Below, piece by piece: positions 17,895 to 27,017 of a stretch of 64,000 nucleotides of DNA. Within the stretch, counting starts at the first letter, position 1, and the number at the start of each line of letters is the position of its first letter. The position numbers were made by a program, and so were the translations under genes. This DNA is from M3 sp045133615 (GTDB lineage Bacteria > Bacteroidota > Bacteroidia > Bacteroidales > Muribaculaceae), in contig JBGUUQ010000148.1 in assembly GCA_045133615.1 (NCBI GenBank), positions 16,333-80,332 on the forward strand, given 5' to 3'. The notes under the pieces are model-generated. The model saw only the letters and a program-made list of their open reading frames with translations, made no database searches and was not told the DNA's origin.

Positions 17895-19757
17895 ATGGCA
17901 AGTTATCTTCAAGTAGAAAATCTCACAAAGAGTTATGGCGACCGCATACTCTTCGACAGTATTACTTTCGGCGTTGCCGAAGGCGATAAAATCGGTATAA
18001 TCGCAAAAAACGGTACAGGAAAATCCACCCTTCTCCGCATCATTTCAGGCAAAGAAAGTCCCGACAGCGGTAGTGTCACATTTCGTGACGGTATAAAAGT
18101 GGGGATTCTTGAACAGATACCGGAATTTGCCGACGAAGTGACGGTGCTCGAAGCGTGCATGACCGGCGAAGGAAAAATTCCGCAAGTCATATCAGCTTAC
18201 GAACTTGCCCTTGCTTCGGGCGATACGGATGCCATCACCAATGCAGTACACAATATGGATGCCGCCGGAGCATGGGACTATGAAGACCGGTTGAAGCAAC
18301 TTCTCACGCAATTGCACATCACCGACCTTAATGCTCAAATATCAACTCTATCGGGCGGACAGCGTAAGCGCGTGGCATTGGCTCGTGTGGTGCTTGATGA
18401 GCCAGACTTGATTATACTCGATGAGCCGACTAACCATCTCGACATTCAAATAATCGAATGGCTCGAAAACTATCTCAAACGTTCTCGCGTCACTCTTCTT
18501 ATGGTCACTCACGACCGATATTTCCTCGACCGTGTGTGCAACAAAATCATCGAAATAGACCGCCAACAGATATACTCTTACGACGGCAACTACGACTACT
18601 ATCTTCGCCGCCGTCAGGAGCGCATCGATGCCATGACCGAAGAACTTGCCAAAGTGAAAAACACTTTGCGAAAAGAGCAAGAGTGGATGCGTCGTCAACC
18701 TCAGGCTCGTGCCGGAAAAGCAAAATACCGCATCGATGCTTTCTACGACTTGCAAAAGCGCTCGCAAGTCAACCTTCGGGAAGACAATGTGGACCTCAAT
18801 GTAAAATCGTCCTACATTGGTTCGAAAATATTTGAAGCCACAGGCATATCGAAGCGTTTTGGCGAAAAAATAATACTTGACGATTTCACCTACACATTTG
18901 CCCGATACGAAAAACTCGGCATAATCGGACACAACGGAGCCGGCAAATCGACTTTCATCAAAATGTTGCAAGGTCTCGTGCCACAAGACTCCGGAGAGTG
19001 GAACGTGGGAGAAACGGTACGCTTCGGATATTACAGCCAAGAGGGTATCGAATTCGACAATAACAAAAAGGTAATCGATGCAATCACCGAGATTGCGGAA
19101 GACATCGTAGTCAACGATGGCGTGCGCTATTCCCCGATGCAGTTTCTCCAACATTTTCTCTTCTCTCCTGCCGACCAGCAGAAATATATCCACACTCTAA
19201 GCGGAGGCGAACGCTGCCGATTGCATCTGGCTGCCGTGCTGATGAGATCGCCCAATTTCCTCATTCTCGACGAGCCGACCAACGATCTCGACATCATCAC
19301 TCTCGGCATCCTTGAGGACTATCTCTCAAAATTCAAAGGCTGCGTAATCGTAATCTCTCACGACCGATATTTTCTCGACAATATCGTCGACCATCTTTTT
19401 GTGTTTGAAGGTGACGGAAAAATCAAGGACTTTCCCGGTTCTTACTCCGACTACCGCACTTGGGCCGACGAACAAGCTCGCATCGAAGCGGAAGCCAACC
19501 GCCCGAAAGAGAAACCATCGACGGAAAAACGTCGCACAGAGTCAGCTCCCAAATTATCATTCAAAGAGCGAAAGGAACTTGAACAACTAAATGCCGACCT
19601 CGATGCTCTCAATGCCGAAAAAGCCGAACTTGACGCTCTGTTCAACAGCGGGGCTGAGATACCTGACATAATGGAAAAGAGTGCTCGATACGATGAATTG
19701 AAAAATATCATCGACGAAAAGGAGATGCGTTGGCTTGAACTGTCGGAAAAAGAGTAA
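17895..19757 (+). CDS. ABC-F family ATPase
   Basis: Soluble protein with two ABC ATPase domains and no membrane segments, the ABC-F layout. Members bind the ribosome and act in translation or antibiotic protection. Domain 1 has Walker A AKNGTGKST (about 37-45) and signature LSGGQRKR (152-159). Domain 2 has GHNGAGKST and LSGGERCR. The linker is long and charged, and a Glu/Lys-rich coiled coil of about 70 residues ends the chain, as in Uup-like members. The start MASYLQVENL was chosen because an earlier in-frame start at 17730 lies upstream of the promoter. Total 620 residues. Whether it protects against a drug cannot be told. Confidence 0.88.
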   Translation: MASYLQVENLTKSYGDRILFDSITFGVAEGDKIGIIAKNGTGKSTLLRIISGKESPDSGSVTFRDGIKVGILEQIPEFADEVTVLEACMTGEGKIPQVISAYELALASGDTDAITNAVHNMDAAGAWDYEDRLKQLLTQLHITDLNAQISTLSGGQRKRVALARVVLDEPDLIILDEPTNHLDIQIIEWLENYLKRSRVTLLMVTHDRYFLDRVCNKIIEIDRQQIYSYDGNYDYYLRRRQERIDAMTEELAKVKNTLRKEQEWMRRQPQARAGKAKYRIDAFYDLQKRSQVNLREDNVDLNVKSSYIGSKIFEATGISKRFGEKIILDDFTYTFARYEKLGIIGHNGAGKSTFIKMLQGLVPQDSGEWNVGETVRFGYYSQEGIEFDNNKKVIDAITEIAEDIVVNDGVRYSPMQFLQHFLFSPADQQKYIHTLSGGERCRLHLAAVLMRSPNFLILDEPTNDLDIITLGILEDYLSKFKGCVIVISHDRYFLDNIVDHLFVFEGDGKIKDFPGSYSDYRTWADEQARIEAEANRPKEKPSTEKRRTESAPKLSFKERKELEQLNADLDALNAEKAELDALFNSGAEIPDIMEKSARYDELKNIIDEKEMRWLELSEKE

Positions 19758-19773
19758 TCATACCGCAAAACCT

Positions 19774-20694
19774 ATGAACTTATCGCAAAATAACCGCACT
19801 CGAGGCTATATCCTCGGAGCGTTGGCAGCCGCCACCTACGGCACCAATCCGCTATTTGCTCTGCCACTCTATGATGCCGGCATGAATGTCGACTCCGTAC
19901 TCCTCTATCGCTATCTGATAGCTGCTGCAATGATGGCTCTGCTCATGCTCACCCGTAGGGAGAGCCTTGCAGTTACACGTCATCAACTGCCGGCACTCGT
20001 CATTGCCGGAGTTCTGTTTGCCTTATCGTCGTGGTTGCTTTTTGAGAGTTATAATTACATGGATGTAGGTATTGCCTCCACCATTCTGTTCGTCTACCCC
20101 GTAATAGTGGCAATCATCATGGCGGTCTGCTACCACGAGCGACTCAATCCGCTCACCTCACTATCCATCATTCTGGCTCTTGTAGGGATAGTGTTGCTCT
20201 ACGATGGCGGAGGAGAAGGGACAGTCAGCACATACGGCATAATACTTGTGGTGCTTGCATCGATTGCTTATGCTGTCTACATGGTGGTTATCAATAAAAG
20301 CCGATTGCGCCACATGTCATCGATGAAACTAACATTCTACTCTCTCCTGTTCGGTTCTTCGGTATTCATTGTAAGAGTAGTGTTTGTTACCGACCTGTCA
20401 CCGGTCACAACACCTCTGTCGTGGTGGTGTATCATAGCCATCGGAATTTTCCCGACCATTATTTCGCTCATGGCAATGGCTGTGGCCATACGCGACATCG
20501 GCTCTACCCCAACCGCCATTCTCGGTGCATTAGAGCCGGTGACGGCACTGATTATCGGAGTATTGATTTTTGGCGAAAGCCTTACACCCCGCAGCATCTT
20601 CGGGATATTTCTTGTATTGGCAGCAGTGACTCTGCTCGTTGTGGCTCGTCCACTGTTTATGGCAATCCGACAATTATTGCATCTGCGCCGATAA
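19774..20694 (+). CDS. EamA/DMT family transporter
   Basis: About ten hydrophobic segments in two repeated halves of five identify a drug/metabolite transporter of the EamA type in the inner membrane. The start at MNLSQNNRTRGYI lies 16 bp after the ABC-F stop. An earlier in-frame ATG would overlap that gene by 23 bp and add a hydrophilic tail. The protein is 306 residues. The substrate cannot be inferred. It probably shares the ABC-F transcript. Confidence 0.85.
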   Translation: MNLSQNNRTRGYILGALAAATYGTNPLFALPLYDAGMNVDSVLLYRYLIAAAMMALLMLTRRESLAVTRHQLPALVIAGVLFALSSWLLFESYNYMDVGIASTILFVYPVIVAIIMAVCYHERLNPLTSLSIILALVGIVLLYDGGGEGTVSTYGIILVVLASIAYAVYMVVINKSRLRHMSSMKLTFYSLLFGSSVFIVRVVFVTDLSPVTTPLSWWCIIAIGIFPTIISLMAMAVAIRDIGSTPTAILGALEPVTALIIGVLIFGESLTPRSIFGIFLVLAAVTLLVVARPLFMAIRQLLHLRR

Positions 20695-20737
20695 CAAATT
20701 TTACCCCAATCGATAAGGAAAAGTCTTAACAATATTA

Positions 20738-20745
20738 TATCTTTG
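20738..20745 (+). promoter_or_regulatory. -7 promoter box for the first potassium system
   Basis: TATCTTTG matches TAnnTTTG between the EamA gene and the TrkH-like gene. No good -33 element is seen. Confidence 0.5.
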
Positions 20746-20769
20746 TTGTTAAGATAGATAAAACTGATA

Positions 20770-22626
20770 TTGACCAATTTGTTACGACAATTAAAATACC
20801 GACTATACTTGATGCGGATGAGTTTCAACCGCTTCACGAAACATTTTGTCGGACTGATACGCTTTACATCGCAAGCGTTGGCGGTCGTGACATTTGCCGC
20901 GGCACTGCTTTGTATCATGTTCGGCGTTGTGTCTGTAGGATTCGATTTGAAAACAATCGCCTTCACTCATATAGTCGATGTTATGAAGGCGATTCGTACT
21001 ATTTTCGTCATCAATATTATTTTCAATCTCGCGTTTTGTTTCCGCGACACTCTCCGCAACACCCGCGTGATAAAATGGATTGTAGATATAGCGGTGCTGA
21101 CTCTATTGCTCCCGTGGCTATACCCACATACGACCAATCCGTGGATTCCATGGCTCAGTAATATCCTTTACAGCAATTACTTTTTATTCTCCGTACTTAC
21201 GGCTTACTCCATTGTAAATATCAGTTACGGAGTAATCCGCGTCATAGGCAAGCGCACCAACCCGTCGCTGATGCTTGCTTCCAGCTTTCTTTTCTTTATC
21301 GGAATAGGGTCAATGCTCCTGATGCTCCCGCGCAGCACGACAAGCGGAATCGACTACATCGATTCGCTGTATGTAGCTACGAGTGCCGTATGTATCACCG
21401 GACTGACACCGGTCGACATCGCGACTACATTCACCCCGTTCGGGTTGCTTATCATAGCCTTGTTGATGCAGATTGGAGGACTCGGCGTGATGACATTCAC
21501 CAGCTTTTTTGCACTGTTTTTCAGCGGAAATACATCAATCTATTCCCAACTGATGGTCAAAGACATGATATACTCAAAGACTATCAACGCACTGTTGCCC
21601 ACGCTGCTATATATCCTCGGATTCACAATAATAATCGAAATCTCCGGTGCCATAATGATATTTGCAAGTATCCACGGCACTCTGGATATGACACTCAACG
21701 ATGAAATCATCTTTTCGGCATTTCACTCCGTTTCAGCTTTTTGTAATGCCGGATTTTCCAATATACCGGGAGGCTTATCCAATCCTATGCTACTCAACGG
21801 CAACCAATGGATTTACATCGCGGCAAGCCTGCTCATCATAGCCGGAAGTATCGGTTTTCCCATATTGGTGAATTTTCGCGATGCATTCTTGCAATACGCA
21901 AAACGCGCAATCAACCGCATAGGCAAACGCCAACGCTATGAAGTGCCGGTGCATCTGTACGATATGAATACCAAAATAGTGGTATGCACTACTTCAATCA
22001 TACTCGTGGTCAGCGTAGCCATATTTTTCATTTTGGAATATGACAATACCCTTGCGGGAATGAGTACCGGGAAAAAGCTCGCTCAATCGCTGTTCAATGC
22101 TGTGACTCCGCGCAGCGCGGGATTTGCATCGGTCAACCCTGCCGACTTCCTCGACGTGACACTGATATTCATTCTTCTGCTAATGTGGATAGGAGGAGCA
22201 TCGCAGTCGACCGGAGGCGGTATTAAAGTCAACACATTTGCGGCAATGATACTCAACGTTCGCTCCGTAATCACAGGACGTGAGCGTATCACAGCGTTCC
22301 ACCGCACTATCTCATACGGCTCGATACGACGTGCCAATTCCGTTGTAGCGGCATCGATTGCAGCATATTTCGCCGTTTCGGTGACTATGATGTTGCTTGA
22401 GCCGCAACTATCCACACGGTCGGTGCTTTTTGAATCCGCATCCGCCCTGTTTACCGTAGGCACATCACTCGGCATTACCGAGCAACTCGGCGACGGAGCT
22501 AAAATCGTATCGTGTATGGCAATGTTTGTGGGGCGCGTAGGCATCATTTCTCTCCTCGTAGCAATTGCCCGCGACAGGAAAGCAATACAGCCCCAATATC
22601 CAATCGACAATATCATTATAAACTAA
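20770..22626 (+). CDS. TrkH/KtrB-type potassium transporter subunit
   Basis: Inner-membrane K+ translocating subunit with four pore repeats. Filter glycines are visible in SAVCITGL, SAFCNAGF, TPRSAGFA and ALFTVGTS. At up to 618 residues it is longer than KtrB because of an N-terminal part with several extra hydrophobic segments. The extreme 5' end offers a TTG at 20770 and an ATG at 20812. The TTG gives a basic, amphipathic extension that looks coding, but the ATG cannot be excluded. The regulatory TrkA/KtrA-like gene follows after 12 bp. Confidence 0.88.
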   Translation: MTNLLRQLKYRLYLMRMSFNRFTKHFVGLIRFTSQALAVVTFAAALLCIMFGVVSVGFDLKTIAFTHIVDVMKAIRTIFVINIIFNLAFCFRDTLRNTRVIKWIVDIAVLTLLLPWLYPHTTNPWIPWLSNILYSNYFLFSVLTAYSIVNISYGVIRVIGKRTNPSLMLASSFLFFIGIGSMLLMLPRSTTSGIDYIDSLYVATSAVCITGLTPVDIATTFTPFGLLIIALLMQIGGLGVMTFTSFFALFFSGNTSIYSQLMVKDMIYSKTINALLPTLLYILGFTIIIEISGAIMIFASIHGTLDMTLNDEIIFSAFHSVSAFCNAGFSNIPGGLSNPMLLNGNQWIYIAASLLIIAGSIGFPILVNFRDAFLQYAKRAINRIGKRQRYEVPVHLYDMNTKIVVCTTSIILVVSVAIFFILEYDNTLAGMSTGKKLAQSLFNAVTPRSAGFASVNPADFLDVTLIFILLLMWIGGASQSTGGGIKVNTFAAMILNVRSVITGRERITAFHRTISYGSIRRANSVVAASIAAYFAVSVTMMLLEPQLSTRSVLFESASALFTVGTSLGITEQLGDGAKIVSCMAMFVGRVGIISLLVAIARDRKAIQPQYPIDNIIIN

Positions 22627-22638
22627 AATACGCTTATT

Positions 22639-23328
22639 ATGAGATACCTGATAATCGGACTCGGCATCTACGGTTCAAATCTGGCTACCGACCTCACCGA
22701 GCTCGGTCATGAAGTAATCGGAGCCGACATCAATGCATCACTCGTCGACTCCATGAAAGAATATATATCTACAGCCTATATCATTGACTCTACCGATGAG
22801 GCATCGCTTAATGTATTGCCGCTTAAAAATGTGGATGTGGTAATTGTGGCTATCGGAGAAAACTTCGGAGCAAGCGTAAAAACGGTAGCCCTACTGAAAA
22901 AGTCGGGGGTGAAACATATCTATGCACGCGCTATCGACCGATTACATGAATCGATATTGCAAGGTTTCGACATCGACCGTATCATCACACCCGAACAACG
23001 CGCAGCCAAGGATCTCGTAAATGAAATGGAACTTGGCAACACTGTCGAGACTTTATACCTCGACGACGAACACTATGTGCTCAAATTTATGGTTCCATCC
23101 TACTTTTGGGGATTGAAATATTCCGACATCAACGATGATATGTTGCACGGGTTGCATCTCGTGGCCTACGCACGCCCTACAACATCACGCAACCTCATCG
23201 GAGTAAATCGTACTGCAATGGCGGTAATAGACAACCCGGAGCCTGACATGCGTATTGCCGAAGGGGACCAATGGACCTGCATAGGCTCTGCCAAAGCATA
23301 TCGAGACCTGTTCCGACATATCAACTAA
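22639..23328 (+). CDS. TrkA/KtrA-type potassium regulator, single RCK
   Basis: Cytosolic nucleotide-binding subunit that gates the adjacent TrkH/KtrB pore. The 229-residue protein holds one RCK_N Rossmann domain (IIGLGIYGSNLATDL, about 4-18, then ADIN for the adenosine ribose) and one RCK_C domain, the size of KtrA rather than the doubled TrkA of E. coli. It forms an operon with the preceding transporter and ends at a bidirectional terminator. Confidence 0.9.
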   Translation: MRYLIIGLGIYGSNLATDLTELGHEVIGADINASLVDSMKEYISTAYIIDSTDEASLNVLPLKNVDVVIVAIGENFGASVKTVALLKKSGVKHIYARAIDRLHESILQGFDIDRIITPEQRAAKDLVNEMELGNTVETLYLDDEHYVLKFMVPSYFWGLKYSDINDDMLHGLHLVAYARPTTSRNLIGVNRTAMAVIDNPEPDMRIAEGDQWTCIGSAKAYRDLFRHIN

Positions 23329-23346
23329 AGGTAACGTATAAACAAC

Positions 23347-23377
23347 AAAAAGCGCGACTCAATGAGCCGCGCTTTTT
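23347..23377. terminator. Bidirectional terminator between ktrA-like gene and tonB
   Basis: AAAAAGCGCG pairs with CGCGCTTTTT across a short loop extended by CTC/GAG. Poly-A and poly-T flanks serve both converging transcripts. Confidence 0.85.
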
Positions 23378-23400
23378 TGATTGATATAATCGCGTTGGGA

Positions 23401-24255
23401 TTATACGCCTTGGAGTTTGAAGTTGATGGTGAGCGTGTACCACACGTTCACTGCCTGACCATTCATCTTACCGGGGATGAACTTGGGAAGAGACTTAACC
23501 ACGCGAACGGCTTCCTTATCAAGGTCGGGGTCCTTACCGCGGATAACTTTCACTTCGCCTACGCTACCATCCTTGGTAACAACGAATTGTACTACAACAC
23601 GACCCTGAACGCCATTTTCCATAGCCATAGCAGGATACTTGATGTTGTTGGAGATATACTTCATCAACTCACCTTCACCACCGGGGAATTGAGGCATCTG
23701 CTCAACGGCGGTAAATACCTTTTCGGGTTCCGGCTTCTTCTCTTCAACGACGATTTCGTCCTTGTGCTCGCGCACAACGTTGAGGTCGTCGGTACCTTTG
23801 TCGAAGTCAGATTGACCGAAAGCGGTCTGAGTGTCTTTAAGTTCATCCTGAGTCTTGATCTCATCTTCCTTCTTCACTTGGTCGTCATCAACGATGGCGA
23901 GCTCAGTTACTTTTACAGTATTGAGGACTTCTTCAGGAAGTACTTCAGGCTTTTCTTCTTCAAAACGCTGTTGTTCTTCTTCCGGTTGTTCTTCCTCTTC
24001 AGCCGCTTCTTGAGCAAGAGCTACAAGAGCTTGTTCGGCTTCGTCAGAAATTGTTTCTTCAGCTTTAGGAAGGACAGTGTTCACTACAAACGGGAGGATG
24101 AATGCGATGGCAATGAAAATCACCACTACAATCATAGCCTTATTGTGGCGAGCGTCGGAAGCTTTACGGAGTTCGTATGCGCCGAATTCTTTGTTTTTAC
24201 CGTCAAAGATTAGGTCGCGCCACTCTTTTGATGAAAGATCTACATCTTTTGCCAT
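23401..24255 (-). CDS. tonB: TonB family energy transducer
   Basis: TonB spans the periplasm and passes proton-motive energy from ExbB-ExbD to outer-membrane receptors such as SusC. The 284-residue protein has a cytoplasmic N-tail with the FGAYELRK motif frequent in Bacteroidetes TonBs and one membrane helix near 35-58. An extended Glu/Pro/Lys-rich spacer follows, then a TonB_C domain (FPGGEGELMKYISNNIKYP ... GRVVVQFVV). The start MAKDVDLSS fits the other Bacteroidetes proteins; an in-frame ATG 36 bp earlier adds an implausible extension. It is last in the exbB-exbD-exbD-tonB cluster. Confidence 0.92.
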   Translation of the reverse strand: MAKDVDLSSKEWRDLIFDGKNKEFGAYELRKASDARHNKAMIVVVIFIAIAFILPFVVNTVLPKAEETISDEAEQALVALAQEAAEEEEQPEEEQQRFEEEKPEVLPEEVLNTVKVTELAIVDDDQVKKEDEIKTQDELKDTQTAFGQSDFDKGTDDLNVVREHKDEIVVEEKKPEPEKVFTAVEQMPQFPGGEGELMKYISNNIKYPAMAMENGVQGRVVVQFVVTKDGSVGEVKVIRGKDPDLDKEAVRVVKSLPKFIPGKMNGQAVNVWYTLTINFKLQGV

Positions 24256-24298
24256 TTTCTTTTCAGTTTTAATAGTTAAACATATAGTCAATCATCAA

Positions 24299-25024
24299 TT
24301 ATTTCCTATGCTTCGTATTGTAATCAGAGATAAGCAATGAGTCGGCAAGGTTGAGATTGTCGATCTGATAGCGAGAAATCTGATTAATCTGCATTTCGTC
24401 GAGAGCACCGATAAGACTTTCCCAAGAAGCACTGTTCATAGCCTTGATGATTACTACCGGGCGAGTAAGCGTAGAGTCGTTACGAATCTCTTTAGCCTTA
24501 GCCTGATATTCTTCATCAGAGAGTTTCTTGTCTTTCCAATCTTGCTTGAGCACGGCAATCTTAGCGAGTACCTGCTTGTTGCGGTCGTGGAGAATCTTAC
24601 GGATACCCTGAGTTTCACCGTTCACATTACCGATAAACTTTTCTACCTTCAAATTAGAATTGTCGAGGAGACCATCCTTATTTTCGTCGGCAATTTCAGG
24701 TTTACCTTCATAATAGTAAACGACGTGGAGGGGCTTGCCGTCTTCACCGATTTTCACCTTACCTTCATCGTTACGCTCGGTATCGAGAATAAGGGTAACG
24801 GCTTCAGACTGCTTGGTCTTGTTCTGCTGCTCTTGTTCCACTTTCTCATTAGAGGGAAGAGAAATCTGAAGAGTCTGTGACTTAATCATGGTGGTACAGA
24901 GCATGAAGAACGTGATCAAAAGCATGTTCATGTCAACCATCGGAGTAAAGTCCACGTGGATGGACATTTTCTTCTGGGCGCCTTTTTTCTTTTTTCCTTT
25001 ATCGGATTGTTCTATCTGTGCCAT
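24299..25024 (-). CDS. ExbD-like biopolymer transport protein (second copy)
   Basis: Single-pass membrane protein of 241 residues with the ExbD pattern: basic N-tail, then VDFTPMVDMNMLLITFFMLCTTM, whose membrane Asp (VDM) is the proton-carrying residue. The periplasmic part is longer than in E. coli ExbD (141 residues), as in other Bacteroidetes paralogues, with a charged insertion near 80-180. It follows the first ExbD by 2 bp. Confidence 0.9.
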   Translation of the reverse strand: MAQIEQSDKGKKKKGAQKKMSIHVDFTPMVDMNMLLITFFMLCTTMIKSQTLQISLPSNEKVEQEQQNKTKQSEAVTLILDTERNDEGKVKIGEDGKPLHVVYYYEGKPEIADENKDGLLDNSNLKVEKFIGNVNGETQGIRKILHDRNKQVLAKIAVLKQDWKDKKLSDEEYQAKAKEIRNDSTLTRPVVIIKAMNSASWESLIGALDEMQINQISRYQIDNLNLADSLLISDYNTKHRK

Positions 25025-25026
25025 GA

Positions 25027-25731
25027 TTAATCTTCTTCAGTTTTTAGAGCGGTCATCAAGCTAAACTTGTTCATTTTCAAAGTTTGGAGGTTGTCGAGCA
25101 CACCGTGTACCACTTCGTAGGGGGTGTCCTTGTCGGCCTTAATCGCGATACCCTCACCCTTTTTGATAGCATCGCCAAGGTTGGGATTCGACGAATTATA
25201 GATGGCACGCATCCAAATTTGGAACTCATTGGGCTTGCTAAGATCTTTGTTGTCGTCGACGGGAATACCTACGATAGGATTGCTCATATCGCCGATCATT
25301 TCGTCTTGTTCAAACTGCTCCATATCCAAGAATTTGGGGAGTTCGGAGAGTTTTACGCCAAACATGTTGATCTTAGAGAACTTAGTGATTTGAGCTTGCG
25401 TGAGCTGTATAGGATTACTTTTATGAGTCTTGTTATACTCCGTAACGGCTGTCTGGATAAGCTCGGCACGAACTTTCTCGGTTGAGTAAGTTGAGTCGGC
25501 GTCACCTGATACCGAGATGAATACTTTTCCTTCGGGAGAAATCAAAATCGATGCGCAGTTGGTCATCGGCACTTTGATTTCAGACACTGACGACGGAGTC
25601 AACACCGTCACCGGTTCCTTCTGAAGGAAAGTAGAAGTCAACATGAAGAAAGTAAGCAAAAGAACAGTCACGTCACTCATCGCCGTCATGTCGATGAGGG
25701 TACTCTTTCTTTTAATTTTTACTTTTCCCAT
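25027..25731 (-). CDS. ExbD-like biopolymer transport protein (first copy)
   Basis: Paralogue of the next gene, 234 residues. The membrane segment reads LIDMTAMSDVTVLLLTFFMLTST with the conserved Asp in the helix, and the periplasmic tail is extended. Two different ExbDs beside one ExbB suggest a mixed ExbD dimer in the motor, an inference from the tandem order and from the frequency of this layout in Bacteroidetes. Confidence 0.9.
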   Translation of the reverse strand: MGKVKIKRKSTLIDMTAMSDVTVLLLTFFMLTSTFLQKEPVTVLTPSSVSEIKVPMTNCASILISPEGKVFISVSGDADSTYSTEKVRAELIQTAVTEYNKTHKSNPIQLTQAQITKFSKINMFGVKLSELPKFLDMEQFEQDEMIGDMSNPIVGIPVDDNKDLSKPNEFQIWMRAIYNSSNPNLGDAIKKGEGIAIKADKDTPYEVVHGVLDNLQTLKMNKFSLMTALKTEED

Positions 25732-25777
25732 ATTATCTTTCTCTTAAATGTTTAGATACTAAGTTAAGATAACGGGA

Positions 25778-26608
25778 TTAGTGATTAGCTGCAAATGTCT
25801 GCACGATAGAGAAGCCTACTTCGTCGATAGCGTAAGTAAGGTTGTCGATCTTGTTGGTGTAGAAGTTATAAGAAATTACAGCGAATGCACCGGTTGCGAT
25901 ACCGAAAGCGGTATTGATAAGTGCTTCAGAAATACCGGTAGAAAGTTCAGTTGAGTCAGGAGCACCTGATGCAGCAAGAGCTTGGAACGACTTGATCATA
26001 CCGATTACAGTACCGAGAAGACCGACGAGAGTACCGAGGGTAGTCATGGTTGCAACGATAGGAAGGTTTTGTTGAAGAGCGGGCATTTCGAGAGCAGTAG
26101 CTTCTTCAAGTTCCTTTTGGATAGTAGTGAGCTTTTGTTCTTTAGAAAGAGCGGTGTTAGCGTCCATTTCTTTGTAGCGGTTGAGAGTAGCTGCTACTAC
26201 GGCTGCAACACTACCTTTTTGCTTCTTGCAAAGTTCTTGAGCAGCTGCGATGTCGTTCTTAGCAAGGCACTTCTTAACTTCAGCAACGAACTTAGCGATT
26301 GAACCGGTACCCTTAGCGCTTGAAAGAGCGATCCAACGTTCAACAGAAAGTACGATTACAGTGAGGAAGAGGGTTTGAAGTACAGGCACGATTACACCAC
26401 CCATGTAGATAGTACCCCAAATGTCTTGCGGGTGACCGGCTTCGTCGAAGTGTGAGTCAGCACCGAACCAGAATGAGAAAAGACATACTGCTACGATAAA
26501 ACAAGCTACGATTACCCAGAATGCATTCTTGATACCGCGTACTTTGCTACCTTGAGTTTCCTGTGCCTTTTTTGCAGGCGCAGCTGAATTAGGCTTTTGA
26601 GCTTCCAT
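25778..26608 (-). CDS. exbB: MotA/TolQ/ExbB proton channel family protein
   Basis: First gene of the TonB motor operon. The 276-residue protein has one N-terminal membrane helix after a basic tail, a second helix near residue 75, a cytoplasmic helical stretch, and the paired C-terminal helices with the ExbB signature LPIVATMTTLGTLVGLLGTVIGMIKSF broken into TLGTLVGLLGTV and IGMIKSF. This matches ExbB/TolQ family stators. It is expressed from a promoter giving a leader of about 210 bases. Confidence 0.92.
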   Translation of the reverse strand: MEAQKPNSAAPAKKAQETQGSKVRGIKNAFWVIVACFIVAVCLFSFWFGADSHFDEAGHPQDIWGTIYMGGVIVPVLQTLFLTVIVLSVERWIALSSAKGTGSIAKFVAEVKKCLAKNDIAAAQELCKKQKGSVAAVVAATLNRYKEMDANTALSKEQKLTTIQKELEEATALEMPALQQNLPIVATMTTLGTLVGLLGTVIGMIKSFQALAASGAPDSTELSTGISEALINTAFGIATGAFAVISYNFYTNKIDNLTYAIDEVGFSIVQTFAANH

Positions 26609-26828
26609 AATGAATTTTTAAAGATTTAAATTAAGTTGTTAATGATGTTTAGTTATGGATTAAAAATTATTCTCTGATTAAGTACGGAAAGCAGGTATTG
26701 ATTTATCTTATTCTCAATGCGGGTTTATGTTGCAGAGTTAGAAAATCTCACTTCTCTCGGTATTGATTTAGCGGTGTCGCGACATAACTGCATATTTTAC
26801 TATACGACTATGCACACAAACATCATTG

Positions 26829-26859
26829 CAAATTTAGGGTTTAATTTTTAACCTGCAAA
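26829..26859 (-). promoter_or_regulatory. Promoter of the exbB-exbD-exbD-tonB operon
   Basis: On the minus strand TTTG (26859-26856) and TAAATTTG (26836-26829) are spaced by 19 bp. The implied mRNA leader of about 210 bases before exbB holds no clear hairpin. It is divergent to the nqrA promoter within the same 409-bp gap, which otherwise shows no gene. Confidence 0.6.
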
Positions 26860-26974
26860 ATCGGACTGCCATTTTTTTAGCTTCCTAACCGCTTTTCACA
26901 TACTTTTTCACATGATTGTAATTCTTAATAACATATTTTACAACACATATCGTTTTTTCTATCCAAATTATTGA

Positions 26975-26982
26975 TAACTTTG
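26975..26982 (+). promoter_or_regulatory. -7 promoter box for the nqr operon
   Basis: TAACTTTG matches TAnnTTTG 35 bp before the nqrA ATG. Confidence 0.65.
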
Positions 26983-27017
26983 CATACATATATTAAAAAT
27001 AAGACTCACGTTTACTA

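Noticed and set aside
18348..19193. Minus-strand frame of 281 codons inside the ABC-F gene
   Set aside because: Antisense shadow of a certain gene; no motifs of its own.
23362..24213. Plus-strand frame of 283 codons over tonB
   Set aside because: It is the antisense reflection of the tonB frame, a known side effect of its Glu/Lys-rich codons.
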